A stretch of DNA of 64,000 nucleotides, taken from assembly GCA_016196755.1 (NCBI GenBank), contig JACPXC010000038.1:1-64000 (forward strand), read 5' to 3'. Of the stretch, positions 41,401 to 48,223 are shown one piece after another; the first letter of the stretch is position 1; each line of letters starts with the position of its first letter. This DNA comes from Elusimicrobiota bacterium. Its GTDB lineage: Bacteria; Elusimicrobiota; Elusimicrobia; UBA1565. A program made the position numbers and the translations under genes. The notes below the pieces were generated by a model. The model did not search any database and was not told the DNA's origin. It saw nothing but the letters and a program-made list of their open reading frames with translations.

Positions 41401-41840
41401 GAGCCCTGCTGGAACTTGAACACCTCGAAGTTGACGAAGTCGAGGGCGAAGGGGGTGTTGCCGGGCTGGGTGTTCGACCAGCCGATCTTGACGCACAGGA
41501 ACACGCGGGCGTTGCAGACGTTGCGCTCGAGGTCCCCCGGCGGGATGAGCGCGTTGTTGTTGCACTCGGTGATGCCGGTCGTGTCGATGCGCGCGAATTC
41601 GATGTGCGGGTCGTTGGAGATGCTGCCGTCCTGGGGGCTCAGGGGACGGTTGAAGGCGCCGTCGTCGCAGCTGATCTGGCTGCCGTTGATGATCGAGCAG
41701 CGTCCGCCGCCCAGCGGGGAGTGTACCCACATCGAGTCGATGAGGACCTGCTGGGCCGCCGCCGGGGCGGTCGCCGCCAGGACGAGCGCGAACGTCCAAA
41801 GACGGGCCACGCCCGCCGGCGCGCGACGCTGGTGCCGCAT
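38481..41840 (-). CDS. Giant exported protein with repeated FlgD-like Ig modules
   Basis: The protein has 1119 residues. The signal peptide is cut near AAA-QQV; an upstream TTG start at 41852 would add MIGS. A roughly 230-residue N-terminal beta domain holds paired cysteines (RCSIINGSQISCDDG). At least five FlgD-like modules follow, recognisable by W(D/N)GR...PDGxYxF (FWDGRDASGNIMPDGDYVFV; EFWDGRNDQGSFVEPGFY). The C-terminal domain (VYPNPLRDATATFKIYSPLQ, VTLKIYNIAGE, VAHGVYFALIREEG) is the FlgD-Ig/T9SS-like end module. It is likely surface-exposed, perhaps an adhesin or cap-like scaffold associated with the PorV-like barrel. Confidence 0.85.
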   Translation of the reverse strand: MRHQRRAPAGVARLWTFALVLAATAPAAAQQVLIDSMWVHSPLGGGRCSIINGSQISCDDGAFNRPLSPQDGSISNDPHIEFARIDTTGITECNNNALIPPGDLERNVCNARVFLCVKIGWSNTQPGNTPFALDFVNFEVFKFQQGSNPLDAGSTPPLRTFFVDNPGQIPGGSNTNGVLLPPFCVMWDGSINIQGEFGKSNGQYGFRATVATNQTGASGNINITQTRAYPGGFTRDANLVVVDEKPIIVDVTDVHVVRASPTVVGDITGVAAEPYNLTYRLAKDATMFLTISQVQQNLSVQTIRTVVDGLPRVGEGIPSGTLQNGDAWNGRFENGDLGPPGVYLATLQSFARDQFGPDLSAAVTRQIALDTLQITDIRVQPLTDQSTSLAVLSYAITEPGNVYIDIFPPGTAFTRGLNSVNDATVIPDVNPLSALGQLGAKKDFGATANPIRHIEEQKDFRKSVISFWDGRDASGNIMPDGDYVFVIYASLPSQNGFPFNSVASDKRIWSSIARSGFLTIARGMVTISQIGPASTVIGSSPPVAGLDPFTFSYSLSREALVTIKIFNGGGSNLVKTLITNEIRPGNFLNRERWVIPTDDAGLWVSSGPYLVQLTAADPFFPVKVATTTSLFFVNAFRIADVTTTPLLTGATDVLTLSYQLSQPMLVAWNIYPPGTVISGSSATWPPCGTTEPNNCAQITLNGANARPLVTIKGMRPGRLRVTEFWDGRDIDGLFVPDGLYVFVLSAQSTTTPKYFATDQIFGNLTVARGSIVFPQFNVVPTFPTLFNSSQTISLPPYEVGYSLTRQSSVTIQVLKQSVGASVVKTLISGQVRDSNILNKEFWDGRNDQGSFVEPGFYTVRAVAEDLASTLSSGSTAQMTVSVNPLRIYDVAVSPLRPEFGNALLAYQVSETMKVAIKIYRPGTTFDPNGNPTPPESRSLVKRITGVRPARAEVSEIWDGTDESLAIVPDGNYIFKIVGSTSIDSIDTITGNVAPGSALAEDLIIAEVPVVRGGSLAPESDFFANTFVYPNPLRDATATFKIYSPLQGRVTLKIYNIAGEQVLDKDFGVQAADTYINYVWDKSNQHGRKVAHGVYFALIREEGTRGEKSLFQIVKKMLIP

Positions 41841-41948
41841 GCTCCCGATCAAGGTATTGCCGCCACTCGAGAGAATGGTAGGCCGAATTGATGGCGGTTT
41901 GGTTTCACAATTGTTAACCCTAAGTAAACGGACGCGGCGGGCGGAAGG

Positions 41949-43853
41949 CTAAAAGCCCTCCAAACGGCGCAGGTTCGCCAAGGCGTCGCCCTGCCCCTTG
42001 TTCCAGGATAACGACTTCCTGTAGAGCGCCGCCGCGGCCGTACGGTCCCCGCGCTTCTCGGCCAGGCGGCCCAGGTTGTTGAGGAGGTCCGCGCCGACGG
42101 CGGCGCGGGCGTCGGGGCCCACCGCCGACAGGGCCGCCCTATAGGCGCTTTCGGCGCCGACCAGGTCGCCCGCGGTCTCGAGGGTCCAGCCCAGGGTGAA
42201 GAGCGGCTGGGCCTGACCGGGCGCCAGGCTGGCGGCAGCGCGGGCCTCGCCGGCCGCATCGGCTAGGCGGCCGACGCGGGCCAGCGCATAGGCGGCCAAG
42301 AGGCGCGCGTTGACGCCGCCCGGCGCCGCCGTCGTGGAGCGCGCCAGCTCCGCCAGGAGGGCCGCGCCCCCGTTGGGCCTGGCCAGGGCCTCCTCCACCC
42401 ATTGGTGGTGTCCCCGCCCCGGATAGAGCAGGCGGTAGCCGAGACGCTCGATCACGGCGGCGTTCTCGGGCTTGGCCTTGAGATAGACCATCCCCTCGTC
42501 GTCCCAGTAGACCAGGCGCCAGGCCGGCGACTCGTCGAGCGTTCGCGTGGTCCAAGCGCCGGTGGGATGGCGGCGCACGACGGCGGCGTTGAAAGCCCAG
42601 CGCGCGTCGAGCCCCGCCCAGACCTCGGGCCGGTGCCATGACAGCGCGGCGCGGAAGTGCTCGGCCGGGTACTCGGCGTTGCGCCCGTCGATGAACACCG
42701 GCACGCCGGAGAAGATCAGCGGGCCGCCGCTCTCGTACTCGTTGAACACCGGGCCGGCGACGCCCTCCCGGGCGAGAAAGGCGGCGGCCCCGCGCAGCGC
42801 CGGCTGGGCGGCCAGCGAGACCCCCCCGCCGGGATGCCAGACCGCCCCGGCCGCCGCGGCGATGGCACCCGCCCCCGCCAGGCGCAGGGCCCCGCTCCAA
42901 CGGCCCCAGACGCGCCGCCCCGGCGGCTCCCAGGCCGCGGCCGCGCAGGCCGGCGCGCAGAGCAGAAACAGCGGGATCGAGCGCTCGGCCCAGAAGGCGG
43001 CAGCCAGCGTCCCGGCCGTCCAGACCGCCCAAGGCGAGCCCTGCCGCCAGGCGCGCGGGACGGCCGCCAGGCTCACGAGAAGCCAGAGGCCGAACGGGCG
43101 CCCGAGTTCCCACCACGGCGTGTTCCACTCCTTGATGAGCTCCTTGCCGGGATAGGCCGCGGTGCGCCAAGCCACCTCGAGCACGCCCCAGCCGTGCGGG
43201 TTGAGGAGGACGGCGGCCGCCGCGGCCGCCGAGAGCGCCGCCCAGCGACCGAAGGGGACCTTCGAGTCGCGCAGACGCGCGGCCAAGGCGGCCGAAAGGC
43301 ACATGGCCGGAGCGGCCAGCGCCGCCGCGCCGTGCAGGTTGGCCCAGAGCGCGGTCAGCGGGACGAGCAGCCAGGCCCGCCGCCCCGGCCCGTCGCCGAA
43401 GCGCGCGCCGAGGATGAGGGCCGCCAGCCCGATGCAGGATAGGTCGAAGATGAACGGCCGCTCGACGAGCCAGTGGCGCGCCGACAGCGCGGCCAGGACG
43501 CAGAGCAGGGCGCTCCAGACCGGCGACTTCTTCCCCCACCGCCACACCAAGCCGTAGCCCAAGGCCGCGACGGCTCCCTTAAAGAGGATGAGGGCGGCGG
43601 CTCCGCCGGCGCTCCATACGCCCCAGAACAGCGCCTGCGAGAGCCACTCGAAGCTGACCCACGGCCGGCCCGTCAGAACAAATGAGAATGGCTCGCCTTT
43701 AGGGATGCCCGACTGGAAGACGAGGCGGCCGGCGGCCAGGTGCCACCAGGTGTCGGGGTCGCGGACCGCCATCGCCCCGAGGAGGACGACGGCTGAGGCG
43801 AGGAGCGCCAAGGAAACGGGCGCGACCCAACGGTTCTCCCGCCGCTCCTCCAT
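41949..43853 (-). CDS. GT-C-like polytopic membrane protein with C-terminal TPRs
   Basis: The protein has 634 residues with about ten membrane segments in residues 12-355. The first periplasmic loop carries RDPDTWWHLAAGRLV, GEPFSFV and RPWVSFEWLSQ, as in bacterial GT-C/ArnT-like proteins, where an Asp in loop 1 is catalytic. The C-terminal part (about 360-634) contains a small mixed domain and then TPR repeats (PLFTLGWTLETAGDLVGAES). It may transfer a sugar from a polyprenyl carrier to exported proteins or glycans near the pilus; this is an inference. It lies 55 nt after the haem dioxygenase gene's start side boundary's neighbour, on the same strand, and 108 nt before the FlgD-Ig gene. Confidence 0.7.
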   Translation of the reverse strand: MEERRENRWVAPVSLALLASAVVLLGAMAVRDPDTWWHLAAGRLVFQSGIPKGEPFSFVLTGRPWVSFEWLSQALFWGVWSAGGAAALILFKGAVAALGYGLVWRWGKKSPVWSALLCVLAALSARHWLVERPFIFDLSCIGLAALILGARFGDGPGRRAWLLVPLTALWANLHGAAALAAPAMCLSAALAARLRDSKVPFGRWAALSAAAAAAVLLNPHGWGVLEVAWRTAAYPGKELIKEWNTPWWELGRPFGLWLLVSLAAVPRAWRQGSPWAVWTAGTLAAAFWAERSIPLFLLCAPACAAAAWEPPGRRVWGRWSGALRLAGAGAIAAAAGAVWHPGGGVSLAAQPALRGAAAFLAREGVAGPVFNEYESGGPLIFSGVPVFIDGRNAEYPAEHFRAALSWHRPEVWAGLDARWAFNAAVVRRHPTGAWTTRTLDESPAWRLVYWDDEGMVYLKAKPENAAVIERLGYRLLYPGRGHHQWVEEALARPNGGAALLAELARSTTAAPGGVNARLLAAYALARVGRLADAAGEARAAASLAPGQAQPLFTLGWTLETAGDLVGAESAYRAALSAVGPDARAAVGADLLNNLGRLAEKRGDRTAAAALYRKSLSWNKGQGDALANLRRLEGF

Positions 43854-43908
43854 GGGAGGAGTAAAGGAAATTTGACGGCGGTATTTCAGTCCTGCGAACG
43901 GCTCCTAC

Positions 43909-46900
43909 TCAGTGCCGCTCGTAGAAGAAGCCGACGTCGTTGGCGTCGTTCGGGTTGACGATCATCAGCTCGTCGGTGGTGAACACCGGCTTCCAGTTGA
44001 CGATGTCGATGAAGACCCCTATCTTGCCCTCGAGCTTCTCGGCGCCGCGGCCGCCCGTGCCCTTCGGCACGAACACCCACAGGCCCGGGGCCTTCTCGAC
44101 CATGTCAAAGCGCCCGTGGACGTCGTCGGTGGCGAACTCCGCGACGCGGTCCTCGGTCAGGGTCGTGTTGACGGTCTTCTTGAGGTAGTCGCCGCCGGTC
44201 GAATCCTTCGACCAGAAGTACTTGCCCGGGACGTAGTCCTCCCAAGTCGAGCCGGCACCGGCGTTGATGGTGATCGCCTCGACTTCCTCGCCGTCCTTGT
44301 CGCGGCGGATGAGGACTGCGCCCTCCATGCTGCCCGCCGTGGGGAGCTTGAGCTCCGAGGCCGGGACGCTCATGTCGGGAACGATCTCGCCCTTCTCGTC
44401 GACCTTCAGCGTGCGCAGCGCGTAGCGCTGGCCGCCGATGCGCTCGAGCTTGTAGGTGTACATCCTCGGCACCCACTTGGTGATCTGCAGGCGCTCGGGG
44501 CTGGGGATGTTGAGCCGCGTGTAATCGGCCAGGATCGCGTAGTGCGTGCCGACGTTGCGCGGGTCCTCCTTGATGAGGAGGGCCATCACGTCCCTCCCCT
44601 TGGTGTCCTTGGTAGTCCCCTTGAAGCTGCCCACCGGCAGGGGGATGGGGTCCTGCATCGTGGTCTTCTGATAGACCCGCAGCAGCTCGGCCTTGCTGAT
44701 GGCCGGGACGAACTCGAGCTCTTCCGAGACGACCATGTCGGCGTGCTCGGCCAGGATCGCCTGAGCCTGGCGGCCGGCGGCCAGCCAGTTCGACCAGCGC
44801 GTCCAGAGGCTGACGCCCGCCTTGCCCTCGCGGTAGTAGACGTCCTCGCGCATACGGTCGAAGTCGTAGGCCGACATGTACTCGCGGCCGGGGGCGTAGC
44901 GCTTGAAGTCGTCCTCGAACTTCGCCATGTCGACGTCCGCGGCCAGCGCGAACTTGTCGGTCTGCTCCATCCCCTTGCGCATGCGGCTGCGCAGCGTGAT
45001 CTTGAGGTTCCACGCGTCCTCGGCGAAGGCCGTCGACCAGGTATAGGTCGAGATGCCGCTCAACGCCGCGATGGCGACGAGGCCCGCCGTCAGCGGGCTG
45101 CCCGCCGCCCAGGCCAGGAGCGCGAGCTTGGCGCCGGCGATGACGACGCCCAGCGCCGCCACCTTGCCGAGGAAGGCCGCGCGGTTGATCCAGCTCTCGC
45201 CCTTATAGAGGCTCTCGAACATGCGCGTGCGCTTGTCGGTATAGACCTTCTCCCAGACGTTGCGCATGTAGAACAGCGCCAGCATGCGCTTGGCGGCCAA
45301 GGCCAGCGGGACGACGGCCAGCGCCGCCAGCGTGCCGGCCACCAGCCACGGCGTGGCCACGCCGGTCCAGAGCGCGGCGGCCGAGGCCGCGGCCGCCAGG
45401 ACGAAGGTCCGCACATCGGCCTTGAACACGTTGGCCGCGTCGTTCTCCGACTCCTTGAGCAGGCGCTTCGGGAACTTCTCGGCGTCCGGCCACGGCATGA
45501 AGGAGCGGAGGACGCCCTCCATGTGCTCCGCGATGCCCGGGACGTGGCGCCGCTCGGCGCCGAAGATGCCGCCGCCGTGCTCGATCCAGTCCATGCCCTC
45601 CTGGTAGTTCTCGTAGTCGAAGAGCTCTGTCATGTGCCGGTTGCTCTTGACGCGCCGCGGGGCGTTGAGGATGAACTGGTAGTACTGCGGGAAGCTCAAC
45701 GCGAAGCCGGCCGGCTTCGGGTAGGCCAGGATGCCGATGCCCGCGTCGACGCGGTCGATGTCGCCCTCGTACATGGTCTCGATCTCTTTGGCCAGCTCGA
45801 CGTCGCCGCCGGTGAGCTCGAGGAAGGACTTGACCGCCGGCTCGCCCACCGACTCCATGAACTCGTTGAACGTGCCGGTGCCGTCCGTGCGCTCGCGCAG
45901 GAGGTCGAGCTCCGCGAGGTTGGTCGGCTGGCCGTTCTGCTGGTTCTTGAAGGCCGGGATGGTCAGGGCGTTCGGGAAGTTATGCAGCGTGAGGGCTCCC
46001 GCGCTCTTCTTCTGGAAGGAGTAGGCCAGCGCCTCGTAGCCGAACTTCTCGACGATCGGGCGGGTGTTCCCGTGCACGAACTTGAGCAGGTCGATCCGGT
46101 CGAGCGTGCGGCCCGTCTTCGGGTCGAGGATCTCGTAGTCGCTCAGGATCAGCTGGTGGAGCCGGTACACCATCCGGAAGTGCTTGGGCACCTGGAACGG
46201 GCCCTCGTGGTGCTCCCAGCGCGAGCCGGGCATGCCCGAGATCATGTCGTTGTCGCGGATCGGGCGCAACAGCCGACCCAGCCACGGGAAGCGGTAGGAC
46301 ATGCGCATGAGCCAGGTCTTGCGCTTCTGGCCGAGGAGGCCGTTCCAGTCCGCGTCCATGCCCTTCTGGAGCACGGCGTGCTGGAGCAGGTCCTTGGTCC
46401 ACTGGAGGGTGTGGATGCGGGCGATCTGGGCCACGTTGACCTTGCGCGCCATCTGGAAGAGCTTCTCTTCGCTCCAGTCCGGGTGGAAGTAGGCGTAGTA
46501 ATCGGCGATCGCGTTGTGCTCCTTGACGAAGAGCCAGTGCAGGTAGCTCAGGATCGGGTTGTAGTTGTTATTGAAGCCGGTCTGGTCGATGCCTTTCTTC
46601 TTCGGGTCCTCGGGGAGGTTCCCGTTCTCGTCGAGGCGCATCTTCCCGCCTTTGAACGAGCGCAGGGCGTTTAGCTCGGACTCGTTGGAGCCGTAGAGCT
46701 GGCCCTGGACCCAGGCCTGGACCTTCTCGTTGATCGGGGTCGGGCGGCCGTCGTCGGTGACTCGGGTCGGATCCTTCGAGGTGCGGTCGACGATGCCGAC
46801 GTTGTTCGGCCAGCCGTCGGCCGCGGGGCGCGGGAGGACGTGCGGGTTCTCGGTGATCGGATCGCGCTTCGTGTTGCCGCCGAAGTTGTGGAACTGGAAC

Positions 46901-48090
46901 TGGATCCAGCCGCCGGCCTTGACGTTGAGGATCCCGGCCGGATTGACGATCTCGCGGCCGGTGACCGGGTCGATCTTGCGCAGCATCAGCTTGGCGGCCT
47001 CATGCGCCGACGGACGGGCGTTCTCAGGGTCGGGCTTGACCGACATCGGCGGCAGGTTCGAGCCGACGCGCGTGTTCGGCGTCCCCATCTGCGGATTCTG
47101 GTCGTCAAGCGCCCACTTCGCGTCGGGCAAGTAGCCCTCTTTCGCGGCGGCGGGCATCTTCGTCTTCGGCATCGTGTCGTTGGTGAGATAGTCGTAGGGG
47201 TCGGTCAGCGTGTTGGAGCGCACGTAGCGGATCTTGCCGATCTGATAGAGGAGGCCTGCCCAGGTCGGCCACCAGTCCCAGGAGATCGGGATGATGCGCC
47301 CGAAGAGCTTCGCGATCCCCTGGTTTACGAGCTGAATCCCGGCGTGAAAGGAGTTCCACCAGACGTATTTGACCGGACCGATGCCCTCGCGGACGGACTT
47401 GGGACGGAACATGCCGCCTTCGGCGGGCTTGGCGTCGGAAGGCTGCGAGCCCGCGGCGGCGAGGCCGGAGGGAGCGCGCAGCGGAGCGCCGCCGACGGGA
47501 GAAACGGCGGCTTCGCCGGCGGCGTCAGGCGCGGCGCCGTCGAACTTCGGACCGGCGGCCTGTCCGAGGCCGCCGATCGCCTGCGCGGCGCCGATGGCGC
47601 CGGGACGGGCGGTGCCGGCGGCCTGGTCGCCGCCCTGGAGGCCCAGAGCGGCCGCGGCAGCGTCGCGGCCCGCGGCGCCCATCGGGGCGCCCGGCTGGGC
47701 CGCGGCGGCGGCGGCCGCCGCCGGGTTCGCCGCGGCGGGAATCGAAGCGGCCGACGGGACGGCGGACGGCGTCGGAACGGCGTCCGGCGCAGGGGTCGCG
47801 GGCTGAGCCGCGGCGCCGGCGGAGGCGCGCCGGCGGGGCCGCGGGGTCACGCCGTTGACCGGCAGGGTCGGCGAGACGAGGCCGTTCCGTAGAAAGGAGG
47901 GCGCCAGCGAAGGCGCGGCCACCGAGGCGGCGCCGCCCACCGACATCGCGGGGAGGGCGGGCATGGCGACCCCGACGGGAGCGGAGCCGGCGGCGCGGCC
48001 GATCACCTGCGCCAGGACCCGAGGGTCGGGCAGCGTCGCTACGAGCAGCGCGGCCGAAATCATGACGGAAATCAGTTTTCGCGGATACAT
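43909..48090 (-). CDS. Exported haem peroxidase/alpha-dioxygenase-like enzyme with membrane domain
   Basis: The protein has 1393 residues. The signal peptide (cut near VLA-QVIGR) is followed by an Ala/Pro linker to about residue 200. The animal-haem-peroxidase fold occupies about 330-880. The distal His is predicted at 401 (IQFQFHNFGGN). The substrate-proximal helix reads QLYGSNESELNALRSFKGGK, then HWLFVKEHNAIADYYAYFHP. Tyr642-x-x-His645 (VYRLHQLILSDYEI) reproduces the catalytic Tyr plus proximal His of COX and alpha-dioxygenases. Two hydrophobic segments lie at about 890-935 and 970-1015, and a C-terminal beta domain of about 350 residues follows. GGAGG 4 nt before the ATG supports the start. 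A fatty-acid dioxygenase role is inferred from the Tyr-x-x-His motif. Confidence 0.85.
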   Translation of the reverse strand: MYPRKLISVMISAALLVATLPDPRVLAQVIGRAAGSAPVGVAMPALPAMSVGGAASVAAPSLAPSFLRNGLVSPTLPVNGVTPRPRRRASAGAAAQPATPAPDAVPTPSAVPSAASIPAAANPAAAAAAAAQPGAPMGAAGRDAAAAALGLQGGDQAAGTARPGAIGAAQAIGGLGQAAGPKFDGAAPDAAGEAAVSPVGGAPLRAPSGLAAAGSQPSDAKPAEGGMFRPKSVREGIGPVKYVWWNSFHAGIQLVNQGIAKLFGRIIPISWDWWPTWAGLLYQIGKIRYVRSNTLTDPYDYLTNDTMPKTKMPAAAKEGYLPDAKWALDDQNPQMGTPNTRVGSNLPPMSVKPDPENARPSAHEAAKLMLRKIDPVTGREIVNPAGILNVKAGGWIQFQFHNFGGNTKRDPITENPHVLPRPAADGWPNNVGIVDRTSKDPTRVTDDGRPTPINEKVQAWVQGQLYGSNESELNALRSFKGGKMRLDENGNLPEDPKKKGIDQTGFNNNYNPILSYLHWLFVKEHNAIADYYAYFHPDWSEEKLFQMARKVNVAQIARIHTLQWTKDLLQHAVLQKGMDADWNGLLGQKRKTWLMRMSYRFPWLGRLLRPIRDNDMISGMPGSRWEHHEGPFQVPKHFRMVYRLHQLILSDYEILDPKTGRTLDRIDLLKFVHGNTRPIVEKFGYEALAYSFQKKSAGALTLHNFPNALTIPAFKNQQNGQPTNLAELDLLRERTDGTGTFNEFMESVGEPAVKSFLELTGGDVELAKEIETMYEGDIDRVDAGIGILAYPKPAGFALSFPQYYQFILNAPRRVKSNRHMTELFDYENYQEGMDWIEHGGGIFGAERRHVPGIAEHMEGVLRSFMPWPDAEKFPKRLLKESENDAANVFKADVRTFVLAAAASAAALWTGVATPWLVAGTLAALAVVPLALAAKRMLALFYMRNVWEKVYTDKRTRMFESLYKGESWINRAAFLGKVAALGVVIAGAKLALLAWAAGSPLTAGLVAIAALSGISTYTWSTAFAEDAWNLKITLRSRMRKGMEQTDKFALAADVDMAKFEDDFKRYAPGREYMSAYDFDRMREDVYYREGKAGVSLWTRWSNWLAAGRQAQAILAEHADMVVSEELEFVPAISKAELLRVYQKTTMQDPIPLPVGSFKGTTKDTKGRDVMALLIKEDPRNVGTHYAILADYTRLNIPSPERLQITKWVPRMYTYKLERIGGQRYALRTLKVDEKGEIVPDMSVPASELKLPTAGSMEGAVLIRRDKDGEEVEAITINAGAGSTWEDYVPGKYFWSKDSTGGDYLKKTVNTTLTEDRVAEFATDDVHGRFDMVEKAPGLWVFVPKGTGGRGAEKLEGKIGVFIDIVNWKPVFTTDELMIVNPNDANDVGFFYERH

Positions 48091-48175
48091 TCGTCCTCCA
48101 GATTGGTGACGGATGCTAGTTTTTTACCCCCGCGACCTGAAGGGTCTGGAGACCCGGAGCGCCTCGGCTATACAG

Positions 48176-48191
48176 CCCAGGTCGCCCTGGG
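48176..48191. other. Small hairpin in the gap before the haem dioxygenase gene
   Basis: CCCAGG-TCGC-CCTGGG lies in the 133-nt space between the coiled-coil/propeller gene and the dioxygenase gene. It has no T-run on the minus strand, so it is only a weak attenuator candidate. Confidence 0.25.
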
Positions 48192-48223
48192 TCTTTGGTG
48201 GGAGGTTCCGCGCCGCGGGAGGG

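Noticed and set aside
38568-41891. Long plus-strand frame opposite the FlgD-Ig gene
   Set aside because: Its composition is Asp/Val/Gly/Arg-rich antisense-like. The minus strand shows a signal peptide and five repeated modules with overlapping neighbours.
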